The notes: generated by a model from the sequence alone, not told the origin. DNA of 64,000 nt from Paenibacillus farraposensis (GCF_020736845.1 NZ_JAFFQR010000112.1:483903-547902); one strand, 5' to 3'; shown: positions 33,279-42,700, numbered from the stretch's first letter. Numbers and translations are program-made.

Positions 33279-35420
33279 CTACATACTATCCTGAGCCAGC
33301 CAATTCATAGGCTCGCGCAAAAATAATTTTTCAAAGGCTTCGGCCGGAATGGGACGGCTAAAATAATACCCCTGCCCTTCATGACATTCCTGGGCCTGCA
33401 AAAAGTGAAGCTGCTCCTCGTTTTCCACGCCTTCTGCCGTAACCTTCAGCTTCAAATGGTGAGCCATGGAGGCAATGGTAGATACAATGGCCGCATTTTT
33501 GCTATCGACCAGTACCTCATTTACAAAGGAACGGTCAATTTTAAGACGATCTATCGGAAGGTTTTTCAAGTAATGCAGCGAGCTGTAGCCTGTACCAAAA
33601 TCATCGATACTGATTGCAACCCCGATAGCCTTTATATTTCTCAACTGTTCAAAAGCCAGATCCTTGTCAAAGGTCATACTCTCGGTGATCTCCAGTTCCA
33701 GATAGCGCGGTTCCAATTCTGTACAGGTCAAAATACCTTGAATAACATCTACCAGTTTTTTTTGCTGAAATTGGCGCATGGATAAATTGACCGATATCGG
33801 GATCGGTTGGTATCCGGCCTCCTGCCAGCGTTTATTTTGCAGACACGCCTCCCGTAACACCCACTCCCCCAACGGTACGATCAAGCCGCTTTCTTCAGCT
33901 ACAGAGATAAACTCTCCCGGCATCACCATCCCGCGATGGGGATGATTCCAACGCACCATCGCTTCCAAGCTGGTCAGCTCGCCGCTTTGCAGGTGAATAC
34001 GAGGTTGATACACCAACGAAAATTCTTCATTTTCGAGCGCCCGTCTTAGATCATTTTCCAACTGGAGTCTTTCGTGCGCCCGCATTTGCATCACACTGAC
34101 ATACCGCTGAAAGTTTACTCCTTGCTCCTTGGCACTGTGAACAGCAGTATCTGCATGATGAATGAGCTGGTCGCTCTGACTCGCATCGAGCGGATACACA
34201 GCAATACCTACGCTCGCCATCACATGATAAGATTCTCCGTTAATATCAAAAGGCTGGTCGAACAGTTTCACCAAATCATCAATACGAGTTCCCATCGCAT
34301 CGCTATTTTCGTACCCTGTTAAAAGAAATGCAAACTCATCTCCGCCCATGCTAAAGACCTCTTCTCCCTCATGGCTAAAATGCCCTAAACGTTCACCAAC
34401 CGCATACAGCAAGTAATTCCCTGCCGTATGTCCAAGCGAATCATTAATCGTTTTGAAGCGGTCAATATTCAGCACTAAAAGCGCTACACTCTCATCAGGC
34501 TTCAGTGAATTACGCAACAATTTGTCCAGGCGTTGGGAGAGCCGACGACGGTTTGGAAGTCCTGTTATATCATCCGTATAGGCAATGTAATTAAACTCAG
34601 ATTCTGCTGCCTGCTTTTCATGATAGGGAATCAGAACCATAAGCCGGACCAAACCGTTTAACAGATCATAATATCCCGCCGCATTAATCAAAAGTCCTAT
34701 CAGATGATTGACATCGCTCAGTTGCCCGGAACACATATAAAACAGCTGGCTTACAACACAAAGCCCCGTTCCACGGCTAATAAGCAGCATGCCATATTCC
34801 GCAAGGAGGAGTTCGCGATGTTTCCATACACCGTACACAAAACTAGACACGAACAGAAACATGACCGCCAGATTCAATATCAATCCCAGGCTACCCGATT
34901 CATATCCCATACGAAGATCTGGCAGCTCTGCACCATAGACCTTAATAACTCCCAGAATCAGTAGAGCGAAGCCTATACCCACCCACAAAGCAACAGTCTT
35001 GTATCCGAATTTTGTTTTTCTGAAGGGAAGAAAGCAAATAAGTAAAAGCATCACCGCAGTAAAGGCGCGGTTTACAAACAAAAGCCATAACGAAACATCC
35101 GGAGACAAAGCATAGTCCGTCAGGCTTGCGAAACTAACCGAAACGACATGAATAAGGTAAAGCAGGCCTGATACCAGAAATGTTGGAGCAATAAAAAATC
35201 TCTGCCAGGACAACTCCTCTAACAGAACAGACCAGGACTGATAAAAAATAGAAAAACAAATTGAGGCACAGGCAAATCCTACAATTGGATAGAACAAGAA
35301 AAAAACATTATGAGAGTATAATTTATTCAAAGTTACATGAAATAATTGAGCCAAAGCAAACAGGACTAACGCAAAAATACCAATACCTATTGTTTTCTTT
35401 ACTTCCAACCGCATATTCAT
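33279..35420 (-). CDS. Membrane GGDEF-EAL protein (c-di-GMP synthesis/breakdown)
   Basis: 713 residues: seven or eight hydrophobic segments (1-265), then a GGDEF domain with intact SMGGDEFAF, then an EAL domain. The usual RxxD inhibitory site upstream of GGDEF is absent (HEGE at that place). The EAL signature reads EAMVRW, keeping the catalytic Glu; DDFGTGYSS and AEGVENEEQL are intact. Both activities are therefore possible, though bifunctional proteins usually favour one. The N-terminal region probably senses a membrane or external signal. Confidence 0.88.
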   Translation of the reverse strand: MNMRLEVKKTIGIGIFALVLFALAQLFHVTLNKLYSHNVFFLFYPIVGFACASICFSIFYQSWSVLLEELSWQRFFIAPTFLVSGLLYLIHVVSVSFASLTDYALSPDVSLWLLFVNRAFTAVMLLLICFLPFRKTKFGYKTVALWVGIGFALLILGVIKVYGAELPDLRMGYESGSLGLILNLAVMFLFVSSFVYGVWKHRELLLAEYGMLLISRGTGLCVVSQLFYMCSGQLSDVNHLIGLLINAAGYYDLLNGLVRLMVLIPYHEKQAAESEFNYIAYTDDITGLPNRRRLSQRLDKLLRNSLKPDESVALLVLNIDRFKTINDSLGHTAGNYLLYAVGERLGHFSHEGEEVFSMGGDEFAFLLTGYENSDAMGTRIDDLVKLFDQPFDINGESYHVMASVGIAVYPLDASQSDQLIHHADTAVHSAKEQGVNFQRYVSVMQMRAHERLQLENDLRRALENEEFSLVYQPRIHLQSGELTSLEAMVRWNHPHRGMVMPGEFISVAEESGLIVPLGEWVLREACLQNKRWQEAGYQPIPISVNLSMRQFQQKKLVDVIQGILTCTELEPRYLELEITESMTFDKDLAFEQLRNIKAIGVAISIDDFGTGYSSLHYLKNLPIDRLKIDRSFVNEVLVDSKNAAIVSTIASMAHHLKLKVTAEGVENEEQLHFLQAQECHEGQGYYFSRPIPAEAFEKLFLREPMNWLAQDSM

Positions 35421-35757
35421 TCAGCCCCCTGTATATCGGAGTTTCCGCTCATCTAAGACGTTTGACAGCTTTGGAAGCCGTTGTATAAGTCTATAGTATC
35501 AAAAAAAATGTTGTATTCTGGTATATAATAGCATTTTATCTGTGAAAGGTGAATCATTTTTTTAGCCTTATATTCACGAATTGTTTTTCGCATTTACGCA
35601 AAAAAAAAAAAAAAGAGCTTCCAGCATCAAAAAAGCACACAATCTTTTCAGATCATGCGCTCCAGTCGACCTTCTTCAAAAAAATGATACCTAACTTTAC
35701 CGCTGTGCAATGTAAAAGAAATTGTAACAGCAGTCCTTTTGCGAAAAAGCATACATA
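35421..35757. other. Intergenic region with poly(A) tract
   Basis: AT-rich 337 bases between the kinase stop and the GGDEF-EAL start. It holds a run of A residues near 35600-35614, a TATAAT-like box on the plus strand near 35523 with no good partner, and AGGGGG as ribosome-binding site of the GGDEF-EAL gene. No gene or clear terminator is seen. Confidence 0.4.
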
Positions 35758-36861
35758 CTAAACGACAGGAAGCGTGATTATAAATTGCGTCCCCCTTCCA
35801 TGCTTACTGTCTACATGGATAAAGCCTCCATGATTTTTAATGATTCGATAGCTCACAGCCAACCCCAAACCAGTTCCGCTTTCTTTGGTTGTAAAAAAGG
35901 GATCGAATAAACGTGACAATGTATTGTGATCCATGCCCAATCCGTTATCCTCAATGCAAATGTGGACATAGGAGCCCTCAAGCACGGTATGGATATCGAT
36001 GCATCCCTCTCGTTCCCTACTAATACTTTCGATGGCATCCAACGAATTTTTTATCATATTTAGCATAACCTGTTTAATCTGTTTTACATCAATAGAAACC
36101 CTCATAAGCTTGTCATTTTCATTCAGTGCAATCTGGCAACCCTTCATCAACGCCTCGCTTTCTGTCAGCATCACAACCTCTTTCAGCAATCCCATCACAG
36201 ATACAGCCGTTTTTTGCGGGGCCGAAGGCTTGGATGAATTCAAAAACTCATAAATAATGTCGTTCGCACGATCGATTTCTGTTAAAATAATCCGGGCATA
36301 CTCATCCCTGCCCAATTCCATCAAATGCGGCCGCAGCAATTGAATAAAACCCCGAATTGCAGTTAGCGGATTACGGATTTCATGAGCTATGGACGCAGAG
36401 ATGCGTCCCAGCATCGCCAGCTTGTCATTTTGGTATGCCGTTTGCTCAATCTGCTTGTAATCCGATACATCTTTGACGCTGAACAAAAAATCGCCATCCA
36501 TCTGATCCCCGTAGGTCACTGTCATCAACCAATGCCGACCATACTCATCAATCAACTCGTGATAGCGTTTTCTATGAAAGATAGTTTCTTTATAAATCCT
36601 CAAGATTTTCTTCTTCTTAAATCGACTTAACTCAGGAAGATGCAATATTTGCATCAGGTTGCGACCCGCCAGCGAACTACGCGATAATTCCAGCAATTTT
36701 GCCATTTGCACGTTAATAAAGGTCAGTACCCCGTCACTGTCAAACAGCATGATACCACTATCCAGGTTCTCCAGCACATTTTCATACTTGTTATTGGCGA
36801 TCTGTGTGGGAGGGCAAGCTCCCACGGTATCAAGCAAGGCTTCTTGGAATTCACTGATCAT
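35758..36861 (-). CDS. Soluble PAS-domain histidine kinase, possible sporulation kinase
   Basis: 367 residues without membrane segments: a PAS domain (about 25-135), a HisKA helix with phospho-accepting His160 (ASIAHEIRNPLTAIRGF), and an ATPase domain with N box NMIKNSLDAI, G1 EDNGLGMD, F box FFTT and G2 GTGLGLAVS. It resembles the orphan kinases that feed the Spo0 phosphorelay. No response regulator is encoded nearby, which fits that role. The start is the ATG nine bases after AAGGGGG, 17 codons inside the longest frame. Confidence 0.82.
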   Translation of the reverse strand: MISEFQEALLDTVGACPPTQIANNKYENVLENLDSGIMLFDSDGVLTFINVQMAKLLELSRSSLAGRNLMQILHLPELSRFKKKKILRIYKETIFHRKRYHELIDEYGRHWLMTVTYGDQMDGDFLFSVKDVSDYKQIEQTAYQNDKLAMLGRISASIAHEIRNPLTAIRGFIQLLRPHLMELGRDEYARIILTEIDRANDIIYEFLNSSKPSAPQKTAVSVMGLLKEVVMLTESEALMKGCQIALNENDKLMRVSIDVKQIKQVMLNMIKNSLDAIESISREREGCIDIHTVLEGSYVHICIEDNGLGMDHNTLSRLFDPFFTTKESGTGLGLAVSYRIIKNHGGFIHVDSKHGRGTQFIITLPVV

Positions 36862-37198
36862 GCCAGGCTTCCCCCTTGTTTCGGAATGATAAACTGGCCG
36901 TATCGGACGCATAACATTATTGAAGAAGAGAAAGATATCTATCGACTACCCTTCACTGGTGTAGAAAACAGATTCACAGAATTCCGACCATCTCTTTCCA
37001 ATTCGAGTCTTATTTTATCATAGACAAGACCAAGGACTCGAGTCAATCGGAAAAAGTGTCGAATCCACATTTTTATCCTGTTTTCTTTCGTCATAATATC
37101 TGCGCAACATTGCCAAAACGAAAGAATAAGTTAGGAATAAGCGCCCTACACACCAAAGAAGCTCTCCATTCTAGAGAGCTTCTTTGGTGTATAGGAGG
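36862..37198. other. Intergenic region upstream of the kinase
   Basis: 337 bases. The right end holds the 17-pair hairpin listed at 37150-37190. The rest is AT-rich and should contain the kinase promoter, but I find no pair of boxes worth naming. Confidence 0.4.
37150..37190 (-). terminator. Perfect 17-pair hairpin, probable terminator of the zinc-finger gene
   Basis: ACACCAAAGAAGCTCTC pairs without mismatch with GAGAGCTTCTTTGGTGT around a seven-base loop. It lies nine bases past the minus-strand stop. There is no proper T run, so termination on either strand would rest on the stem alone. Confidence 0.5.
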
Positions 37199-37615
37199 TC
37201 AACTGCCGCTCTTATTATGTTGAAGCCGGGATCGTCTTTGGCTCATCACAGCCAGTCTTCGCTTAAGCTCCGCTTGCCATTTTTCATCGTTCATCTGCTT
37301 GGCTACCATTAACAAATCAAGGGACATATCAATTTGGCGCTTCACAATTTCAAATGCATCTTCACTCTCACGATTTACACAGTTTTCAAATATCGTATCA
37401 TCATCTTCCATGACATAATCCTGAAAATCAATTTCGGTTGCCCCGTCTCCATGTGCATATTCAGCCAAAATTTCATATTCATTTTCGACTTTATAATGAA
37501 CTTCAATGCGACGACATACCGGGCAAAACAGCAAAGGAACATTATGAACTTGGGTACGGTAATGCTTCAGCGTTCCCTTGGTTCCAACCATGCTTGCTCC
37601 ACAGCAATAACTCAT
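37199..37615 (-). CDS. Small protein with an N-terminal Cys-rich zinc-finger-like motif
   Basis: 138 residues. The N-terminus (SYCCGASM ... VPLLFCPVCRRIE) resembles the YgiT/MqsA-type zinc finger with its VPxxxC-xxC ending. Residues 40-80 are acidic, the C-terminal third is a basic helix. I do not recognise a function, and there is no toxin gene beside it. The start ATG follows AGAGGAGG by ten bases. Confidence 0.6.
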   Translation of the reverse strand: MSYCCGASMVGTKGTLKHYRTQVHNVPLLFCPVCRRIEVHYKVENEYEILAEYAHGDGATEIDFQDYVMEDDDTIFENCVNRESEDAFEIVKRQIDMSLDLLMVAKQMNDEKWQAELKRRLAVMSQRRSRLQHNKSGS

Positions 37616-37800
37616 CCGGGCTCAGCCTCCTCTGAACAAAACCTGTTCTGCCTTGTTATCTTCTACACTACCTTATTCGCTTTCGTCTGCCAAAATTCCT
37701 CTAGAACATAACAACATTTCCATAATTATTTGTTACTCAATATATGCTACTTCATGCACACAGGCTCGCCCTAATATCTTCCAGCATAGCGCAGGCAAGT

Positions 37801-37842
37801 AAGCCCCCAATATCGGACAGAAATACCGTTTGTTGGGGGCTT
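37801..37842 (-). terminator. Terminator of the peroxiredoxin gene
   Basis: AAGCCCCCAA ... TTGGGGGCTT stem between the two genes; it lies about 33 bases past the peroxiredoxin stop. The T run is weak. Confidence 0.65.
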
Positions 37843-37874
37843 GGTTGTTCAGTATTCAATTGGTGGATCTTATA

Positions 37875-38414
37875 TTACAGATTTTTGTCGCCTGGCTTCC
37901 AGTTCATTGGGCACAAGCCACCGGATTGCAGAGCTTGCAGTACACGCAATGTTTCATCAACACTGCGGCCTACATCGTTGTGGTTAACCACTTGATATTT
38001 CAATTCGCCTTCTGGATCAATGATGAACAAACCGCGCAATGCAACGCCTTCTTCTTCGATCAGAACGCCATAGTCGCTCGCTGTCTTTTTGGTAATGTCA
38101 GAAGCCAACGGGAAGTTCAGCTTGCCCAGACCGTTGTTTTCTTTAGCTGTATTAATCCATGCTTTGTGACTGTGCACAGAGTCTACACTGATACCCAGAA
38201 TTTCAGTATCCAGCTCTTTGAATTGGTCAGCAGCATCGCTCAATGCCGTAATTTCCGTTGGGCACACAAAAGTGAAATCCAGTGGATAGAAGAAAAATAC
38301 GAGCCATTTGCCGCGGTAATCGGAAAGCTTCACCGAACCGAATTCCTGACCGTCTCCACTCACTGTTTCCAATGCAAAATCAGGTGCGGGTCTTCCTACC
38401 AATCTTTCTGCCAT
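37875..38414 (-). CDS. Typical 2-Cys peroxiredoxin (AhpC/YkuU type)
   Basis: 179 residues. Peroxidatic Cys51 is in FYPLDFTFVCPTE and resolving Cys168 in GGLCPMNWKPG, so it is a full 2-Cys enzyme. It reduces H2O2 and organic peroxides using thioredoxin. No ahpF is nearby. The start ATG follows AAAGGAGG. The promoter region carries Fur-family-like boxes (see 38498-38566), suggesting control by PerR or Fur. Confidence 0.92.
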   Translation of the reverse strand: MAERLVGRPAPDFALETVSGDGQEFGSVKLSDYRGKWLVFFFYPLDFTFVCPTEITALSDAADQFKELDTEILGISVDSVHSHKAWINTAKENNGLGKLNFPLASDITKKTASDYGVLIEEEGVALRGLFIIDPEGELKYQVVNHNDVGRSVDETLRVLQALQSGGLCPMNWKPGDKNL

Positions 38415-38497
38415 AATATGAAATCCTCCTTTAAATATGTAAGAAAAACACCGGTTGTGTTTTCCTCAATCATCTGTATTGGATGAAACAACTTACT

Positions 38498-38512
38498 TGA
38501 TAAATGTTATCA
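38498..38512. promoter_or_regulatory. Fur-family operator-like palindrome over the peroxiredoxin promoter
   Basis: TGATAAATGTTATCA: outer arms TGATAA/TTATCA match the Fur 7-1-7 box exactly, with mismatches only at the inner pair. It covers the -10 element (38504-38509). Confidence 0.5.
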
Positions 38513-38532
38513 TTCGCAGATATCAAAGTCAA
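38504..38532 (-). promoter_or_regulatory. Sigma-A promoter of the peroxiredoxin gene
   Basis: TTGACT and TAACAT with a 17-base spacer on the minus strand; leader of about 80 nt. Confidence 0.7.
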
Positions 38533-38551
38533 TATTGTAACCATTACTTTA

Positions 38552-38566
38552 TTATAATTATTTTAA
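38552..38566. promoter_or_regulatory. PerR-box-like sequence upstream of the peroxiredoxin promoter
   Basis: TTATAATTATTTTAA differs from the PerR consensus TTATAATNATTATAA at one position. It lies about 20 bases upstream of the -35 element, in AT-rich DNA where chance matches are common. Confidence 0.4.
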
Positions 38567-38677
38567 ACTAGATGAAAAATTCACAATTTATACACATTTT
38601 AAACATATCACATCCTATGATTCACAAGCAGCCCCCCTGATTACTCAGGAGCTGCCGTTCAAACTTGGTTTAAATAA

Positions 38678-38733
38678 AAAGCCTTCGATATGATTCACTC
38701 TATTAACATACTATATAATAGGAAGCTTTTTTT
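38678..38733 (-). terminator. Terminator of leuB
   Basis: AAAAAGCCTTC ... GAAGCTTTTTTTT type hairpin; the loop is long and the stem imperfect, with A and T runs on both sides. It lies 25 bases past the leuB stop. Confidence 0.55.
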
Positions 38734-38757
38734 TCAGTACAGGCTAATTCTCAGCTT

Positions 38758-39834
38758 TTAGCGTATTGCTGCTGCGATCAAATTGCCCATTTGAGCTGTC
38801 GAAATGGCTTGGGATTTATCCACCGCAATATCGGCTGTGCGATGTCCTGCGTCCAGCACCTCAGCTACTGCTTTCTCAATAGCATCAGCTGCCTTCTCGT
38901 ATCCAAAGGTGAGGCGGAACATCAAAGCAACGGACAAAATCGTTGCAATAGGATTCGCCAATCCCTCGCCTGCAATGTCAGGCGCCGAGCCGTGCACCGG
39001 CTCGTACAGACCAAAACTGCCTTCCCCAAGTGATGCCGAGGACAACATGCCGATCGACCCGGTCAGCATAGCCGCTTCATCACTTAGAATATCACCAAAC
39101 ATATTTTCCGTTACAATGACGTCAAAGCTGGATGGCCGACGCAGCAATTGCATCGCACAATTATCTACCAGTACATGCTCCAGCTCTACATCCGGATAAT
39201 CTACAGCGACCCGGTTCACGACCTCCCGCCATAAACGGGAAGTTTCCAGTACGTTAGCTTTATCTACTGAGGCGAGCTTTTTGCGGCGTTTTTGTGCAAT
39301 CTCAAAGGATTGGCGAACAATCCGCTCTACTTCTGTCACATTATATGCACAAGTATCCACTGCTTCCTCACCTTGAGCACTTTCACGTCTGAATTTTTCG
39401 CCGAAGTAGATGCCACCCGTCAGTTCACGCACAACGATCAGGTTAGTTCCTTCCAATACCTCCGGCTTTAACGTAGAGGCATCCTTCAGGCAGTCGAACA
39501 CGACAGCGGGACGAAGATTCGAAAACAGGCCAAGCTCTTTGCGAATACCCAGCAGGCCTGTTTCAGGACGAAGCTCCTTAGGATTGTTGTCCCATTGAGG
39601 CCCACCTACCGCCCCCAGCAATACGGCATCTGCAGATTGACATACAGCCAGTGTCTCTTCTGGCAATGGTGTTCCCTTTTTATCAATGGCGATTCCGCCA
39701 AACAGCGCATGCTCCGTTTCAAACGAAAAGCCAAACACTTCTTCCGTACGCTTCAAAATTTTCTCCGCCTCGGCAACCACTTCCGGTCCGATTCCGTCAC
39801 CAGCTATTACTGCAATCTTTTTTACGTCTGCCAT
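38758..39834 (-). CDS. leuB: 3-isopropylmalate dehydrogenase
   Basis: 358 residues with the decarboxylating dehydrogenase signature NMFGDILSDEAAMLTGSIGML, substrate-loop residues RELTGGIYFG and the NAD-binding GSAPDIAGEGLANPIATI. It oxidises and decarboxylates 3-isopropylmalate in leucine synthesis. The start is the ATG eight bases after GGGAG, three codons inside the longest frame. A terminator separates it from leuA, so it may have a separate promoter. leuC and leuD do not follow. Confidence 0.94.
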   Translation of the reverse strand: MADVKKIAVIAGDGIGPEVVAEAEKILKRTEEVFGFSFETEHALFGGIAIDKKGTPLPEETLAVCQSADAVLLGAVGGPQWDNNPKELRPETGLLGIRKELGLFSNLRPAVVFDCLKDASTLKPEVLEGTNLIVVRELTGGIYFGEKFRRESAQGEEAVDTCAYNVTEVERIVRQSFEIAQKRRKKLASVDKANVLETSRLWREVVNRVAVDYPDVELEHVLVDNCAMQLLRRPSSFDVIVTENMFGDILSDEAAMLTGSIGMLSSASLGEGSFGLYEPVHGSAPDIAGEGLANPIATILSVALMFRLTFGYEKAADAIEKAVAEVLDAGHRTADIAVDKSQAISTAQMGNLIAAAIR

Positions 39835-39938
39835 CACGTACACTCCCTTTGTTATCCAGCCATACGGGCGTATTTTTCATAATTTCTTTGTAACATATCT
39901 GACTGGGCTTTGACTAAGATATAGAATCTATCAAGTCG

Positions 39939-39953
39939 ATAGGCTTAGCCTAT
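39939..39953. repeat. Palindrome ATAGGCTTAGCCTAT upstream of leuB
   Basis: Perfect six-base inverted repeat around TTA, about 105-120 bases before the leuB start, downstream of the leuA terminator. It could be an operator, but no family is recognised. Confidence 0.35.
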
Positions 39954-39980
39954 AAGCTGGATTTTTCATGTGAAAAAGCA

Positions 39981-40012
39981 AAAAACAGGACCGGGAACAC
40001 CCGATCCTGTAA
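39981..40012 (-). terminator. Terminator after leuA
   Basis: ACAGGATCGGG-tgt-TCCCGGTCCTGT followed by TTTTTTGC on the minus strand, about 30 bases past the leuA stop. Confidence 0.9.
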
Positions 40013-40040
40013 AATATCAATCCCTTTAAACGATATCCAT

Positions 40041-41582
40041 TTAGGAATTGTAATCTACGCGGTTACTATAGTTCTTACGTTTGTCGATCAAACCGTTCAG
40101 TGCATCCACATAAGCCCGGGCGCTTGCTTCCAGAATGTCAGTGCTTACGCCGCGTCCTTGCACAGACAGTCCGTTTTGCGTCAGCACCACATGCACTTCA
40201 CCCAAAGCGTCCTTACCGTGGGTAACCGACTTGATGGAATAATCCGACAGTGCGACGCTCTCGCCGCTGGCTTGATCAATCGCGTTGTAGATCGCATCGA
40301 CAGAACCGTTCCCTTCAGCCTCCGTCTCAATAACACGGCCTTCATCATTTACCAAACTTACTTTGGCAGAAGGTGTAGTCTTATTGCCATAGGTCACGAA
40401 CATCGTCTTCAGCGTGAAGACCTCAGGTGTATCTGCCAGCTTTTCTTCTACTAATGCCAGGATGTCATCATCCGATACTTCCTTCTTCTTGTCAGCCAAA
40501 TCCTTGAACTGTCCGAAAGCACGGTTCAGCTCCTCCTCGCTTAATTCGTAGCCCAGTTCGATCAAACGCTCGCGGAAGGCATGGCGTCCGGAATGCTTGC
40601 CCAGAACCAGCTTGCTTTCCTTCAGACCAATACTTTCCGGTGTCATGATTTCGTAGGTCGTTTTTTCCTTCAGCATGCCATCCTGATGGATACCTGATTC
40701 ATGTGCAAAAGCATTCGCACCAACAATCGCCTTGTTCCCCGGTACCACCATACCTGTCAAACGGCTAACCAGACGGCTCGTACGTGCAATTTCAGACAAC
40801 CGCAGAGATGTTTTAGCCTGGAAAAATTCCTGTCTCGTCTCCAGCGCCATTGCAATTTCCTCAATAGCTGTATTACCGGCGCGTTCGCCAATCCCATTAA
40901 TGGTTCCCTCAATCTGATCTGCTCCATTCAGGATTGCAGACAGTGTATTTGCGGTAGCCATGCCCAAGTCATTGTGGCAATGCGCACTCAACTGAATTTT
41001 TTCCACATCAATCACATTTTCCTTGATATGTTTAAAAATATTGCCGTACTCATAAGGCGTCAAGTAGCCCACTGTATCTGGAATATTGACGACAGATGCA
41101 CCTTCCTGTACAGCCATCGTGACCATTTCAACGACAAAATCAAGCTCTGTACGACCTGCATCTTCCAAAGAAAATTCCACTTTGGGCAAATATTTTAACC
41201 CATAACGAATGGCGGAACGGGCGGTCTCCAATACCTGTGCCTTCTCCATCCGCAGCTTATGCTGACGGTGAATCGGAGAGGTTGCCAAAAAGATATGGAT
41301 ACACGGGTCTTGTGCTCCCTTGAGCGCCTCGCGAACTGCATCAATATCCTGCTCTCTTGCACGTGAAAGCCCAATGACTGTTGAATTTTTGACAGCTCTG
41401 GCGACCGCATTAACAGCAGCCAAGTCTCCTGGTGAAGCAGCCGGGAATCCGGCTTCCATACGGTCGATGCCCAGCTTTTCCAGCTGATGGGCAATCTCTA
41501 CTTTCTCACGGGTATTCAAGTTCACGCCTGGTGACTGTTCTCCATCTCTCAACGTTGTGTCAAATATATATATTTTACGCAA
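40041..41582 (-). CDS. leuA: 2-isopropylmalate synthase
   Basis: 513 residues, the long bacterial form. The DTTLRDGEQSPGVNL motif opens the TIM barrel, HCHNDLGMATAN gives metal-binding histidines, and the C-terminal 110 residues form the leucine-feedback domain. It condenses acetyl-CoA and 2-oxoisovalerate. It starts with TTG seven bases after GGGAGGTG. It is the fourth gene behind the Leu T-box. Confidence 0.95.
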   Translation of the reverse strand: MRKIYIFDTTLRDGEQSPGVNLNTREKVEIAHQLEKLGIDRMEAGFPAASPGDLAAVNAVARAVKNSTVIGLSRAREQDIDAVREALKGAQDPCIHIFLATSPIHRQHKLRMEKAQVLETARSAIRYGLKYLPKVEFSLEDAGRTELDFVVEMVTMAVQEGASVVNIPDTVGYLTPYEYGNIFKHIKENVIDVEKIQLSAHCHNDLGMATANTLSAILNGADQIEGTINGIGERAGNTAIEEIAMALETRQEFFQAKTSLRLSEIARTSRLVSRLTGMVVPGNKAIVGANAFAHESGIHQDGMLKEKTTYEIMTPESIGLKESKLVLGKHSGRHAFRERLIELGYELSEEELNRAFGQFKDLADKKKEVSDDDILALVEEKLADTPEVFTLKTMFVTYGNKTTPSAKVSLVNDEGRVIETEAEGNGSVDAIYNAIDQASGESVALSDYSIKSVTHGKDALGEVHVVLTQNGLSVQGRGVSTDILEASARAYVDALNGLIDKRKNYSNRVDYNS

Positions 41583-41707
41583 CGTAACACACCTCCCTCA
41601 GGTTAAGACCTTTAAATTACAATGCGGCTCACGCAATAAGCAGGGCCGCATTGAATAATAAGCTTTATAAATGAATCATGTTATCGAGCTCATGATGCAA
41701 AAAGAAC
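41583..41707 (-). other. ilvC-leuA spacer with hairpin
   Basis: 125 bases. AATGCGGCC...GCCGCATT (about 41621-41653) is a strong stem without a T run, so it is more likely an mRNA processing or stabilising structure than a terminator. Confidence 0.4.
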
Positions 41708-42700
41708 TTATTTTTTGATCCAGTGCATCATTTCGCGCAATTGTCCCCCTACCACTTCAATCGGATGGTTGGCTTCGTTACGACGAGTAGCCGTCAAGAA
41801 TGCACGTCCGGATTGGTTTTCAAGGATAAAGTCACGAGCAAATCTACCTTGCTGAATATCAGTCAAAACTTCCTTCATCGCTTTCTTTGTATCTTCGGTT
41901 ACCACACGTGGTCCTGTTACATAATCACCGTATTCTGCTGTATTGCTGATGGAATCGCGCATAGATGCCAATCCGCCTTCATACATTAGGTCAACAATCA
42001 GCTTAAGCTCATGCAAGCATTCAAAGTAAGCCATCTCAGGAGCATAACCTGCTTCAGTCAATGTTTCGAAGCCAGCTTTTACGAGTGCACTCACGCCGCC
42101 ACACAATACTGCCTGCTCACCGAACAGATCCGTTTCCGTTTCTTCACGGAAGGAGGTTTCGATTACGCCCGCACGTGTACAACCGATGCCTTTTGCGTAA
42201 GCAAGACCGATTTCTTTGGCTTGGCCCGTTGCATCCTGCTCAATTGCGATCAGACCGGGTACGCCAAAACCTTCCACATAGGTACGACGTACCATATGTC
42301 CTGGGGATTTTGGAGCAACCAACAATACATCGCTATCTTTAGGAGCTACGATTTGTCCAAAATGAACGTTAAAACCATGGGAGAACATAAGAGCTGCGCC
42401 TTTTTTCAGATTAGGTTCAATTTCATTTTTGTACACAGAAGCTTGTGTTTCATCTGGCAACAAAATTTGAACCACATCTGCACGGCTTGTTGCATCAGCT
42501 ACGTTCAGAACTTCAAAGCCGTCGTTTCTTGCGACATCAGCTGACTTGCCTTCACGCAAACCAATAACAACATTCACACCACTGTCACGCAAGTTTTGTG
42601 CTTGAGCATGTCCTTGGCTACCGTAACCGATTACGGCAACTGTTTTTCCTTTCAATACGCTAAGCTCTGCATCTCTTTCGTAGTACGTTGTAACTGCCAT
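41708..42700 (-). CDS. ilvC: Ketol-acid reductoisomerase (class I)
   Basis: 330 residues, class I length. NADPH-binding GYGSQGHAQAQNLRDSG at the N-terminus and knotted C-terminal domain with the metal ligands in ETDLFGEQAVLCGG. It converts acetolactate and acetohydroxybutyrate. The start is the ATG after AGGAGG; the longest frame adds 17 residues that include the ribosome-binding site. Confidence 0.96.
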   Translation of the reverse strand: MAVTTYYERDAELSVLKGKTVAVIGYGSQGHAQAQNLRDSGVNVVIGLREGKSADVARNDGFEVLNVADATSRADVVQILLPDETQASVYKNEIEPNLKKGAALMFSHGFNVHFGQIVAPKDSDVLLVAPKSPGHMVRRTYVEGFGVPGLIAIEQDATGQAKEIGLAYAKGIGCTRAGVIETSFREETETDLFGEQAVLCGGVSALVKAGFETLTEAGYAPEMAYFECLHELKLIVDLMYEGGLASMRDSISNTAEYGDYVTGPRVVTEDTKKAMKEVLTDIQQGRFARDFILENQSGRAFLTATRRNEANHPIEVVGGQLREMMHWIKK

